Positions 37,567-45,790 of a stretch of 60,927 nucleotides of DNA are shown here, piece by piece (positions within the stretch are counted from its first letter, which is position 1; the number at the start of each line of letters is the position of its first letter). Source of the stretch: Acidobacteriota bacterium (GTDB taxonomy: Bacteria; Acidobacteriota; Vicinamibacteria; Marinacidobacterales; Marinacidobacteraceae); the NCBI GenBank assembly GCA_009835985.1, contig VXWI01000102.1, positions 1 through 60,927 on the forward strand, in the 5' to 3' direction. The notes below the pieces were generated by a model, which did not search any database, was not told where the DNA came from, and saw only the letters and a program-made list of their open reading frames with translations. The position numbers and the translations under genes are program-made.

Positions 37567-38573
37567 CTTTGCCGCTACCGGCCAGCGGGCTGGTACGCGG
37601 CTGTTGGCAGTTGTCGCGAGGGCATGGGCCCGGGTGGAGCCGTGAGCGCGCCTTCGCCGCTCTCGACGAGGCCGCGGCCCGGCCGGGGCCACTCTTCCTT
37701 GACTGCGCCGACATCTACACGGGCGCTGAGCAGCTCCTCGGCGACTGGTTGGCGGCCCGGCCCGCGTCCGCGGGGCAGGTGGTCGTGTTCACCAAGTTCG
37801 TACCGGATCGGGACGCGCTGGCCACCATCGACCGGAGCTATGTGCGCGACATCGTCCTCAGGTCCCGTGACCGGCTCGGCGTGGAGGCGCTGGAGTTGGT
37901 TCAGTTCGCGTGGTGGGACCTGTCTCAACCGGGGTGGCTGCGCGCGGCGGAGTGGTTGACGGAGCTCGGCGAAGAGGGGGTGGTGCGCAACATCGGGGTG
38001 ACCAACTTCGACCGCGGCGCACTCACGGCTCTCCTGGACGCCGGAATCCCGGTGGTCTCGAACCAGGTCCAGTTCTCGCTGCTGGACCGGCGGCCGCGCC
38101 GGGGCATGACGGACCTGTGTCTCCAGCGGGGCGTGACGCTGCTCGCCTACGGGGCGCTCGCGGGCGGCCTGCTCTCGGATTCGGCCGGCGGCCTGGCGCC
38201 GTCGCGCTCGCTCGTCAAGTACCGCCTCATCGCCGACGAGGTGGGGGGCCGCGCGGTGCTGGAGCGGGCGCGCACAGCGCTCGCGGAGGTGGCCGGCCGG
38301 CGCCGTTCCACCATGGCCGACGTCGCGGTGGCGTATGCGCTGCGCCAGCCCGCGGTCGGCGCGGTGATCGTCGGGCTGAGCCGGAGGGGCCGGGCGGTGG
38401 GGGCGCGGCGCCTGCGCCTCGAACCGGGCGACGAGCGGTCGCTGGAGGCGGCGGTTCCCCAAGAGGTGCCGGGCGAGGTCTTCGAGCTCGAGCGCGACCA
38501 GGGCGGCCCGCACGGCCGCATCATGAGGTACAACCTCAACCGGGAAGGTTCGGGGCGCGTACGGGGAGAGTAG
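37563..38573 (+). CDS. aldo/keto reductase-family protein lacking the catalytic His
   Basis: This 336-residue TIM-barrel protein of the aldo/keto reductase superfamily starts at an ATG overlapping the TIGR04076 stop (ATGA). Seen: FLDCADIYTGAEQLLGDWL (catalytic D50 and Y52), VVVFTKFVPD (K78), then ELVQFAWWDLSQPGW. The position that is normally His in the LVQFHWWDY form is Ala (A116). Further landmarks are NIGVTNFDRGAL, VVSNQVQFSLLDRRPRRGM and VGAVIVGLSRRGR, with the C-terminal cofactor part present. Loss of the His weakens or changes carbonyl reduction, so a binding or altered role is possible. Neighbours give no substrate. It ends 7 bp from the convergent CoA-ligase gene, with no room for a terminator. 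Confidence 0.85.
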   Translation: MTLPLPASGLVRGCWQLSRGHGPGWSRERAFAALDEAAARPGPLFLDCADIYTGAEQLLGDWLAARPASAGQVVVFTKFVPDRDALATIDRSYVRDIVLRSRDRLGVEALELVQFAWWDLSQPGWLRAAEWLTELGEEGVVRNIGVTNFDRGALTALLDAGIPVVSNQVQFSLLDRRPRRGMTDLCLQRGVTLLAYGALAGGLLSDSAGGLAPSRSLVKYRLIADEVGGRAVLERARTALAEVAGRRRSTMADVAVAYALRQPAVGAVIVGLSRRGRAVGARRLRLEPGDERSLEAAVPQEVPGEVFELERDQGGPHGRIMRYNLNREGSGRVRGE

Positions 38574-38580
38574 GTGTGGC

Positions 38581-39810
38581 CTATTCCGCTCGAGCATCCA
38601 CCAGCGGGCGTGCATCGTCGGGGATAGTCCCGGAGGGAACCACCTCCACGGCCGGCCGGATCTTCACCGCCTCCCGGATGCGGCCGGCCAGTCCGGCAGC
38701 GTCGATCGGGCGGCCGGGCGCGGCCTCGACCCGCACGGTGAAGACATCCCGCGAACCTTCCGCGGAGACCACCGCCTGGTAGCGTGCAACGGTCCGCTCG
38801 GGCCCCAGGACTCCGGCCAGTTCGCGCGGATGCACGAACATTCCCCGCACCTTCACGCCCTCTCCCACCCGGCCCAGAAACCCCGCCAGGCGGGGCCCGG
38901 GGCGGCCGCCGGGACGCGGCGTCCGATCCCAGGCGGAGAGGTCGCCGGTACCGAAGCGCACCAGCGGGTAGACCTCGTTCGGGCTGGTGACCACGACCTG
39001 TCCCGGCTCCCCCTCCGCGGCCGGGCGATCATCGCCGGGCACCAGCACCTCGACGACCAGCTCCGGGGCGACGTGCCACCCGTCCTTTTCGGAGCACTCG
39101 TACCCGATCAGCCCCGTGTCGGCGGTCGCGTAGGCCTGATACACGTCCACCCCGAAGCCGTCCTGGAGGCGGGCGCGCAGCGAAGGCGGCAGCGCGGCGC
39201 CCGTCACCAGCGCGCGCTCGAACCGAAGCGGCTGGCCCGACTCTTCCGCCCGCTCGAGCAGGGTCAAAAGAACCTGGGGTATGCCGGTGTACCCGGTCGC
39301 GCCCGCGGCCAGGGCCGCGTCGATCTGGGCGGCGATCGCGCTTGAGCCACCCGGAATCACCACGCAACCGACAGCGCGCAGTCCCCCGTCCAGCATCAAC
39401 CCTCCCGGGGTCAGGTGGTACGAGAAGCTGTTCAGCACCACCTGGCCGGGGCCGAAGCCAGCCACCTCGAGAGCCGTGCCCAGGCGCGAGAAATCCGCGC
39501 CCGTCCCCTGCGGATCGTTGATCGGCCCCGGTGAGCGATAAACCCGCGCCAGCGAAGCGAGCGGGGCCGCGAGCATCCCCCCGAAGGGCGGGTCGGCGGC
39601 CTGTCGCGCCGGCAGTTCGTCCTTGGCCAGCACCGGGATCGCCCGCAGATCGGCGACGCCGCGCACGTCCTCGGGCCGAACCCCGGCCCGCGCGAGCCGC
39701 CGTCCGATCTCGGCGCTGTGCTCCGCGCCATAGGACACCGCGCGCGCCGCGATCCGGTCCTGTTGCGCGCTCCAGTCCGCGGCCGCGTGCCGGGCTCCCG
39801 TTCCCCTCAC
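38581..39810 (-). CDS. phenylacetate-CoA ligase-family protein with altered P-loop
   Basis: This 409-residue PaaK-like adenylate-forming protein is read from GTG 39810, whose GTGA overlap with the livF stop matches the habit of this operon; GTG 39819 is possible. Seen: VLAKDELPARQAADPPFGG, FGPGQVVLNSFSYHLTPGGL, then ATGYTGIPQVLLTLLE, DVYQAYATADTGLIGYECSE, VVVTSPNEVYPLVRFGTGDL and VKVRGMFVHPREL. Where PaaK enzymes have SSGTTGxP, this one reads VYRSPGPINDPQG, so the usual phosphate-binding loop is changed. It may still activate a carboxylate; I recall Liv-linked relatives with SPGPIYDP. It is the last gene of the Liv/CoA-ligase operon. Confidence 0.82.
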   Translation of the reverse strand: MRGTGARHAAADWSAQQDRIAARAVSYGAEHSAEIGRRLARAGVRPEDVRGVADLRAIPVLAKDELPARQAADPPFGGMLAAPLASLARVYRSPGPINDPQGTGADFSRLGTALEVAGFGPGQVVLNSFSYHLTPGGLMLDGGLRAVGCVVIPGGSSAIAAQIDAALAAGATGYTGIPQVLLTLLERAEESGQPLRFERALVTGAALPPSLRARLQDGFGVDVYQAYATADTGLIGYECSEKDGWHVAPELVVEVLVPGDDRPAAEGEPGQVVVTSPNEVYPLVRFGTGDLSAWDRTPRPGGRPGPRLAGFLGRVGEGVKVRGMFVHPRELAGVLGPERTVARYQAVVSAEGSRDVFTVRVEAAPGRPIDAAGLAGRIREAVKIRPAVEVVPSGTIPDDARPLVDARAE

Positions 39811-40622
39811 GACAGCCACCGCTTCCGCCGCCGATAGTGCTTCACGTCCCGGTACGACCGGCGTCCGGCGTCGCCGAGCCCCAGATAGAACTCCTTGACG
39901 TCCTCGTTGGCCCGCAGTTCCTCCGCGCCGCCCTCGAGCACCACCCGTCCCCCCTCCATGATGTAGCCGTAGTCGGCGACCGACAGGGCAATCCGGGCGT
40001 TCTGCTCCACCAGAAGGATCGTCGCACCCTCGTCGCGGTTGATGCGCTGCAGGGCACCGAAGATGGTCTCCACCAGCGTTGGCGCCAGGCCGAGCGACGG
40101 CTCGTCGAGCAGCAACATCCGCGGGGAGGCCATGAGCGCCCGGCCGAGCGCCAGCATCTGCTGCTCGCCGCCGGAGAGGTAACCCGCCGCCTGTGCCCGG
40201 CGGTCCGCGAGCGTCGGAAAGTACTCGTACACCTTGTCCGTTTCGCCCTCGAGGCCGCGCCGGGCGCTCCGCGTATACGCCCCCGCGAGCAGGTTCTCGC
40301 GCACGGTCAGGTGCTCGAAGACCCGCCGGCCCTCGAGGACCTGGAACAGGCCCCGTTCCACGATACGGTGGGCTTCCATCCCCTGGATCTCCTCGCCGTC
40401 GAAGACGATGGTCCCGTCGCTGACCTCGCCGTCTTCCACATGGAGCAGCCCGGAAGTGGCCTTGAGGGTCGTGGTCTTGCCGGCGCCGTTCGACCCGAGG
40501 AGCGCCGCGATCTGCCCTTCGGCCACCTCGAGCGACAGGCCCCGCAGCACCAGGATGACGTCGTCGTAGAGGACCTCGATGTTGTTGAGGCTCAGGAGCG
40601 GCGGCGCCGCCGTGCCCTTCAT
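39807..40622 (-). CDS. livF: Liv-type ABC transporter ATP-binding protein (LivF-like)
   Basis: This 271-residue ATPase reads from ATG 40622; a GTG codon immediately before is an alternative. It has Walker A LLGSNGAGKTTTLKATSG, Q-loop region VERGLFQVLEGRRVFEHLTV, signature YLSGGEQQMLALGRALM, Walker B MLLLDEPSLGLAP and H-loop region ILLVEQNARIALSVAD. LNNIEVLYDDVILVLRGLSL and the GLFQVLEGRR block are LivF hallmarks. With LivG it energises uptake through LivH and LivM. The C-terminal about 25 residues (DAGRRSYRDVKHYRRRKRWL) form a longer basic tail than usual, a feature I associate with the CoA-ligase-linked Liv systems. It is coupled to the ligase downstream. Confidence 0.92.
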   Translation of the reverse strand: MKGTAAPPLLSLNNIEVLYDDVILVLRGLSLEVAEGQIAALLGSNGAGKTTTLKATSGLLHVEDGEVSDGTIVFDGEEIQGMEAHRIVERGLFQVLEGRRVFEHLTVRENLLAGAYTRSARRGLEGETDKVYEYFPTLADRRAQAAGYLSGGEQQMLALGRALMASPRMLLLDEPSLGLAPTLVETIFGALQRINRDEGATILLVEQNARIALSVADYGYIMEGGRVVLEGGAEELRANEDVKEFYLGLGDAGRRSYRDVKHYRRRKRWLS

Positions 40623-40629
40623 CACAACG

Positions 40630-41853
40630 TCACCACCCGGGCGCCTGGACGAAGTCGGTGAACGGCGTCCACCTCCCTTCCTCCACCCGGAAGATGCGGA
40701 GTCCCTTCGAGCCGCGGTGATCCGTGGGCGTGAAGGTCACGGGCGCGGTGACTCCACCCAGGTCGTAGTCGGCGAAGGTCTCGAGGGCGGCCTTGATGTT
40801 CGCGCCGGTCAGTTCCTCGCCGGCCGCGAGCACGCGCCGCATTCCCTCGGCGAACGCCGCGAAGGTCCACCAGCCCTGCGTGTACGCGTTGGTCTTCCCC
40901 TCGGGCGACTCGCCCCTCGACTCCAGATACTCGCGGATGACGCGCGTGCCGGGCACGTCCACGCTCAGGGGCGCGTAGGGCATCGTCCCCAGGAGGCCCT
41001 CGGCCGCGTCGCCGGCCAACTGGATCACCTGGGCGTTCGAACACCAGTTCAGGCAGAAGAAGGTGACGTCGAGGCTCAGGCTGCGCGCGTTCGCGAGCGC
41101 CACCGCCGCCGGCCCCGAGGTGTTCTGGAAGACGACGTACTGGGCGCCGCTCTGGCGGATGCGCGCGAACTCGGCGGTGAAGTCCACCGCCCCGCGCGGC
41201 ATCTCGTAGAGGGTCAGGTCGATGCCCCGCGCCTCGGCGAACTCGACCCCGCCCTGCCGCGCCGGCGACAGCCCGAAAGGACTCGCGTTGTGCATCAGCG
41301 CGACGATGGGCGTCCCGCCGCCGTGGTTTTCGGCGATCCAGTCGAGGGCGATGCGGAACTGGTCGCTGTAGGTCGTCGCCAGCAGGAAGTTGTAGGGAGC
41401 CTCCGCCGGGTCGCCGAGGCGATGCGAGAGCGACGCGGAGCTGAACGGGACCTCGTCCTCGGCGATGCGCAGGCGCAGGGCCTCGGTGTCGCCGGTGCCC
41501 CAACCCATGAAGATCACCGCGCCCTCGCCGACGAACTGGGTGTAGAGCTGCTCGGCGCGGTCCACCTGGTAGCCGTAGTCCTGGTAGATGAGGTCGATCG
41601 GGCGCCCCTCGATGCCACCCCCGGAGTTGACCCAGTCGGCGAAGCCGCGCACGCCGTCCCCATAGTCGGTGCCGACGTCGGCGGTGGGCCCGGTGAGGTC
41701 GAAGATCGCGCCGACCTTGATGCTGCCGGTGCCCGGGTCGGCGTCGCCGCCGCCACAGCCCGCAGACAACACGATGGCGAGGCCCGGTGCGATCGCGCGA
41801 AGGGCCGCCACCGGAAGATTCCGTGTGCCTGTCGTGTCACCCACTCTCTTCAT
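40630..41853 (-). CDS. Liv-type ABC transporter substrate-binding lipoprotein
   Basis: This 407-residue protein has an N-terminal segment ending in lipobox LSAGC (C33). It is followed by a type I periplasmic-binding fold of the branched-chain amino acid/amide family: IKVGAIFDLTGPTADVGTDY, GVRGFADWVNSGGGIEGRPI, DLIYQDYGYQVDRAEQLYTQ and FNGWGTGD-like IFMGWGTGDTEAL. VDFTAEFARIRQSGAQYVVF and TNAYTQGWWTFAAFAEGMRR lie toward the C-terminus. The ligand is not readable, but this family also binds aromatic acids, amides and urea, and the two ligase genes point to a carboxylate. GAGGAG lies nine bases before ATG. Spacing to livF is 4-7 bp. Confidence 0.9.
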   Translation of the reverse strand: MKRVGDTTGTRNLPVAALRAIAPGLAIVLSAGCGGGDADPGTGSIKVGAIFDLTGPTADVGTDYGDGVRGFADWVNSGGGIEGRPIDLIYQDYGYQVDRAEQLYTQFVGEGAVIFMGWGTGDTEALRLRIAEDEVPFSSASLSHRLGDPAEAPYNFLLATTYSDQFRIALDWIAENHGGGTPIVALMHNASPFGLSPARQGGVEFAEARGIDLTLYEMPRGAVDFTAEFARIRQSGAQYVVFQNTSGPAAVALANARSLSLDVTFFCLNWCSNAQVIQLAGDAAEGLLGTMPYAPLSVDVPGTRVIREYLESRGESPEGKTNAYTQGWWTFAAFAEGMRRVLAAGEELTGANIKAALETFADYDLGGVTAPVTFTPTDHRGSKGLRIFRVEEGRWTPFTDFVQAPGW

Positions 41854-41866
41854 CCTCCCGCACTCC

Positions 41867-42940
41867 TCAGGCGGCGCGGCGTTCGCCGCGCCGGTACGCG
41901 AACGGCCACACGTGAAAGTAGTCCTTGGCGTTCTCCCATAGTTTCGACAGCCCCCGGGGCTCGAAGATCAGGAAGAGGATGATGACGATTCCGAACACGG
42001 CCTGCTGCGCGTAGGGGAGGAGCGAGGCCGCCTGGGGCGCGGTGTCCTGGATGGCCCGGCCCACGTTCGTGATCATCGCCGGGAGCAGCGTGATGAGCGC
42101 CGCCCCGAGGAACGACCCCCGGATCGAACCCAGGCCTCCCACGATGATCATCGCCAGGAAGACGATGCTGGTGCTCAGCGTGAAACGCTCCCAGGTGATG
42201 ATGTTGCGGTGGAAGGCGATCATCGCCCCCGCGAGCCCTACGAAGAACGACGACGTCGCGAAGGCCAGCAGCTTGGTCCGGAAGACGTCCACCCCGATGA
42301 CGCTTGCTGCGATGTCCTGGTCGCGCACCGCCTCGAACGCGCGCCCGATGCGGCTCCGCATCAGGTTGGCCGCGAAGAGCGCGGTTCCAGCCGCCGCGAG
42401 CACCGCGATCCAGTAGAAGTTGAAGTTGGTGTTCATCCGCACGCCGAAGAGAACGGGCGCGGGCACCACGATCGCCTCGGTCCCGCCCGTCACCGCGGTC
42501 CAGTTCGTCATCCCCCACTCCACGATCTCCTGGGCGGCCAGCGTGGCGATGGCCAGGTAGAGCCCCTTGAGCCGGAGCGACGGGAGCCCGAAAAAGGTGC
42601 CCGCGGCAGCGGTGAGGAGGCAGGCGGCGAAGACGCTCGCGCCCCAGGGAACGCCGAAGTTCAGGGTCAGGAGTCCCGCGGTGTAGGCCCCGATCGCCAT
42701 GAAGGCGCCCTGCCCGAGCGAGATCTGCCCGGTGTAGCCCACGAGGATGTTGAGGCCGATGGCCCCCACGGTGGCGATGGCCACCTGGTTCGCCAGATCC
42801 AGCCAGTAGGCGCTGGCCACGAAGGGAAACCCGAGCACGAAGAGGGCGAGCATTCCCAGGCGGAGGCGCTGGAGGGGCCGCGGGCGGAGCCCCATGTCCG
42901 CCTCGTAGCGCGTGTGGAAGACGCCGCAGTCCAGGCTCAT
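41867..42940 (-). CDS. livM: Liv-type ABC transporter permease (LivM-like)
   Basis: This 357-residue inner-membrane permease has about 9-10 helices. Seen: YWLDLANQVAIATVGAIGLN, ILVGYTGQISLGQGAFMAIG (the LivM signature region), LRLKGLYLAIATLAAQEIVE, NLMRSRIGRAFEAVRDQDIA with the coupling EAA-like loop, SVIGVDVFRTKLLAFATSSF and IVGGLGSIRGSFLGAALITL. It forms the translocation channel with the LivH-like permease. An N-terminal stretch of about 25 residues (CGVFHTRYEADMGLRPRPLQ) precedes the first helix; such YEADM-containing leaders occur in Liv permeases tied to acyl-CoA ligases. It lies 19 bp from livH and 13 bp from the binding protein, so all are one transcript. Confidence 0.93.
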   Translation of the reverse strand: MSLDCGVFHTRYEADMGLRPRPLQRLRLGMLALFVLGFPFVASAYWLDLANQVAIATVGAIGLNILVGYTGQISLGQGAFMAIGAYTAGLLTLNFGVPWGASVFAACLLTAAAGTFFGLPSLRLKGLYLAIATLAAQEIVEWGMTNWTAVTGGTEAIVVPAPVLFGVRMNTNFNFYWIAVLAAAGTALFAANLMRSRIGRAFEAVRDQDIAASVIGVDVFRTKLLAFATSSFFVGLAGAMIAFHRNIITWERFTLSTSIVFLAMIIVGGLGSIRGSFLGAALITLLPAMITNVGRAIQDTAPQAASLLPYAQQAVFGIVIILFLIFEPRGLSKLWENAKDYFHVWPFAYRRGERRAA

Positions 42941-42959
42941 CGGGCGTTCCTCGCCGGGC

Positions 42960-43832
42960 TCATACCCGTTCGATGACCTCCTTCCCGAAGAGGCCGTAGG
43001 GACGGACCATGAGCATCAGGACCAGGACCACGTACGGGACCACCAGGTTCAGTCCGTGCCCCACGTAGAAGCCGACGTAGACCTCGAGCAGCCCGATGAT
43101 GGCGCCCCCGAGGATCGCCCCGGCGATCGAGTCCAGCCCGCCGAGGATCACCACGGGAAACACCCTCAGACCGATGGACGCCACGTTGGGGCTCACGCCC
43201 ACGATGCCCGCGAGCATGATTCCGCCGAGCGCGGCGGACACGGCCGCCAGCCCCCAGGCGACTCCGAAGACCCGCGGGATGCTGATCCCCATGCTGAGCG
43301 CCGCCTGCTGGTCGTCGGCGATGGCGCGCATGGCGATGCCGTCCCGGGCGTAGCGGAAGAAGAGCCCCAGTCCCGCCAACACCGCAAGGGCGATTGGAAT
43401 CGAGAGCACCCGCGCCATCGAGAGCGTGGCGGGTCCGAGCACGATGTCGCCGGCCGGCAGGAACGAGTCGAAGGAGCGCGGACTCGGGCCCCAGATGGCG
43501 CCCGTGACCCCTCTGAGGACGGACGAGAGGCCGATCGTGACCATGATCATGGAGATGATGGGCTCGCCCACCAGGGGACGCAGCACCAGCCGCTCGATGG
43601 CGAGCGCCACGGCGACCGCGAGGAGCAGCGTCAGCCCCACCCCGAGGCTCCAGGGCAGGCCCACCTGCGCCACCCCGAAGAAGATCAGGTAGGTCCCCAG
43701 CAGGAGCAGGTCGCCCTGGGCGAAGTTGATGACGTCGCTCGCCTTGTAGATGACCACGAAGCCGGCCGCGGCGAGCGCGTAGATCATCCCGGTGCTGAGT
43801 CCGGAGACGGTCAACTGGAGAAAGATGTCCAT
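42960..43832 (-). CDS. livH: Liv-type ABC transporter permease (LivH-like)
   Basis: This 290-residue permease has about 8 helices. ATG 43832 gives the family N-terminus MDIFLQLTVSGLSTGMIYAL; the longer open frame upstream is antisense-like reading through the ligase gene. Seen: AAAGFVVIYKASDVINFAQG and DLLLLGTYLIFF (LivH signature), then AMRAIADDQQAALSMGISI with the EAA-type coupling loop, LAAVSAALGGIMLAGIVGVS and VFPVVILGGLDSIAGAILGG. It pairs with LivM. Its start lies only 2 bp after the stop of the upstream CoA ligase, whose last codons are formed by a REP-like repeat, so the ribosome-binding region of livH lies inside that repeat-derived end. Confidence 0.93.
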   Translation of the reverse strand: MDIFLQLTVSGLSTGMIYALAAAGFVVIYKASDVINFAQGDLLLLGTYLIFFGVAQVGLPWSLGVGLTLLLAVAVALAIERLVLRPLVGEPIISMIMVTIGLSSVLRGVTGAIWGPSPRSFDSFLPAGDIVLGPATLSMARVLSIPIALAVLAGLGLFFRYARDGIAMRAIADDQQAALSMGISIPRVFGVAWGLAAVSAALGGIMLAGIVGVSPNVASIGLRVFPVVILGGLDSIAGAILGGAIIGLLEVYVGFYVGHGLNLVVPYVVLVLMLMVRPYGLFGKEVIERV

Positions 43833-43834
43833 CC

Positions 43835-45790
43835 TCAGCGGCCTCGGAGCGCCGGCCTCTGGCCGGCATCGCCCGCCCCGGGCGGGCGAAATCGCGTCCC
43901 GTCCATCGTTTCGATGCGGAGACGGTGCTCCACCGCCGCGGTACGGCCGTCCTGGTAGGTGATCTCGGTCGCCACGGCGACGGAATCGGCATCTCCCTGC
44001 AGGGCGTCGATGATCTCCCGGAAGCGGCCGGCGATGTGACGACGGCGCACCTTTCGGGTGCGGGTCAGCTCCGCGTCGTCCGCGTGCAGCTCCTTGTAGA
44101 GCAGCAAAAAGCGGTGGATGCGCGCCGCGGGCGGGAGTTCGCCGTTGACCTCGTCCACGTGTTCGCGCACCAGGCGGTACACCTCGGGGCGGCGAGCCAG
44201 GTCGGTGAAGGTCGTGTAGGGAATGCGGCGGCGCTCCGCCCACTGCCCGGCGTTCTCCATGTCGATGGCGATCATCGCGGTGACGAACGGGGCTCCTGAT
44301 CCCCCGAAGACCACCGCCTCGCCGATGTAGGGGCTGAACTTGAGCTTGTTCTCGACGAACTGCGGCGAGAAGTTGCTGCCGTCCGCAAGCTTCATCACGT
44401 CGGCCAGGCGATCGATCACCACCAGATGGCCGGCGTCGTCGAAGTAGCCGGCGTCGCCCGAGTGCAGCCAGCCGTCCTCGAGCGTCTCCTCCGTCGCCGC
44501 GGGGTTCCGGAAGTAGCCCTGGAACACCGCCGGGCTCCGGCAGAGGATCTCACCCTCGTCCGAAATGCGGATCTCGGTGCGGGCCAGCGGCACGCCCACC
44601 GTCTGGAAACGGATGTCGCCGTCCCGGTGCACCACCGAGATCCCGGACACCTCGGTCTGGCCGTAGAGCTGCTTCAGGTTCACCCCGATGGCGTGGTAGA
44701 AGCGGAAGACATCGGGCCCCAGCGCCGCGCCTCCGGTGTAGGCCCGCCGCACCCGGGCGAGCCCCAACTGGTCGCGGACGGGACCGAACACGGTCCAGTC
44801 GGCCAGCCGGTGGCCGACTCGCCCGGCGAGGCCGACCTTCCGGCCCCGGAAGCGGGCTTCGGCGCTGGCGGAGCCCTGCCGCATCGCCCAGCGGTAGATC
44901 CAGCGCTTGAGGCGGGTCGTGTCCTCCGCCATGACCTGCACGTCCGAAACCATGTTCTCCCAGATCCGGGGCGGCGACATGAGGAACGCCGGCCCGATCT
45001 CGCGGGTGTCCTGGCGCGCGGTCGCCGTCTCCTCGGGGAAGTTCACCGTGAATCCCGCGAGCAGGCCGCTCGCCACCCCCACCATCTGCTCGCCGATCCA
45101 CGCGAGCGGCAGGAACGACACGAACTCGTCGTCCGGGTACATCGCATCCACGCTCTGCAGTTGCGACGCCATGGCGAGCAGGTTCTGGTGCGAGAGCATG
45201 GCCAGCTTCGGGACGCTGGTCGTGCCGGAGGTCGTGCAGAGCAGCGCGGTGTCGCCGGGTTGGACCCCCGCCAGCCGGCGGTCGAACTCCCCGGGCAGCC
45301 GCTCGTGAAGTGCGGCGCCGAGCGCTTCGACCGCCTCGAAGGACATGAGGCCCGGCGCCTCGTAGGCGTACATGCCGCGGGGGTCGTAGTAGACGATGTG
45401 CTCGAGCCCGGGGAGCCGTTCCCGCACCTCCAGCACCTTGTCCACCTGCTCCTGGTCCTCGGCCACGATGACGCGGGCGTCGGCGGCCTCCAGGATGCGG
45501 GCAAGTTCGTCGGCGATGGCGTCCTGATAGAGCCCCAGGGGCAGGATCCCGGCGGTCTGGGAGGCGAGCTCCGCGATCACCCACTCCGGCCGGTTGTCCC
45601 CGATGATCGCGATCCGGTCGCCTGCTTCGAGACCCAGCTCCGTGAGCCCGAGCGAGAAACGCCGCACCCGCGCCAGGTACTCGGCCCAGGTGATCTCCTG
45701 CCAGATACCGAACTCCTTCTCGCGCAGCGCCACGCCGTCGGGACGGCCCGCCGCGTGGTGCGCGAGGAGCCCGGGAAGGGTCCCGGTCAC
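43835..45790 (-). CDS. AMP-dependent acyl-CoA synthetase (long-chain/aryl type) of the Liv operon
   Basis: This 651-residue protein reads from GTG 45790, whose GTGA overlap with the livG stop sets the start. It has an adenylate-forming fold: EITWAEYLARVRRFSLGLTE, GDRIAIIGDNRPEWVIAELA, P-loop LCTTSGTTSVPKLAMLSHQN, FLPLAWIGEQMVGVASGLLA, LKQLYGQTEVSGISVVHRDG, WLHSGDAGYFDDAGHLVVID, then DRLADVMKLADGSNFSPQFV and the C-terminal domain. The substrate is a carboxylate converted to its CoA thioester. This large type with the ERRRIPYTTFTDLA C-terminal part is typical of Liv-linked synthetases. The last 18 residues (FRPPGAGDAGQRPALRGR) are encoded by REP-like copy D plus its flank and are unlikely to be ancestral. 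Confidence 0.9.
   Translation of the reverse strand: MTGTLPGLLAHHAAGRPDGVALREKEFGIWQEITWAEYLARVRRFSLGLTELGLEAGDRIAIIGDNRPEWVIAELASQTAGILPLGLYQDAIADELARILEAADARVIVAEDQEQVDKVLEVRERLPGLEHIVYYDPRGMYAYEAPGLMSFEAVEALGAALHERLPGEFDRRLAGVQPGDTALLCTTSGTTSVPKLAMLSHQNLLAMASQLQSVDAMYPDDEFVSFLPLAWIGEQMVGVASGLLAGFTVNFPEETATARQDTREIGPAFLMSPPRIWENMVSDVQVMAEDTTRLKRWIYRWAMRQGSASAEARFRGRKVGLAGRVGHRLADWTVFGPVRDQLGLARVRRAYTGGAALGPDVFRFYHAIGVNLKQLYGQTEVSGISVVHRDGDIRFQTVGVPLARTEIRISDEGEILCRSPAVFQGYFRNPAATEETLEDGWLHSGDAGYFDDAGHLVVIDRLADVMKLADGSNFSPQFVENKLKFSPYIGEAVVFGGSGAPFVTAMIAIDMENAGQWAERRRIPYTTFTDLARRPEVYRLVREHVDEVNGELPPAARIHRFLLLYKELHADDAELTRTRKVRRRHIAGRFREIIDALQGDADSVAVATEITYQDGRTAAVEHRLRIETMDGTRFRPPGAGDAGQRPALRGR
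43846..43891. repeat. REP-like two-hairpin element, copy D (46 bp), inside a coding 3' end
   Basis: GCCGGCC-TCT-GGCCGGC (43851-43867) and GCCCGCC-CCG-GGCGGGC (43871-43887), flanked by GGAGC and GAAA. It is the reverse complement of copy A in order and flanks, but with a different, still complementary, second stem. It encodes most of the last 18 residues of the acyl-CoA synthetase and lies just upstream of livH. Confidence 0.75.
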
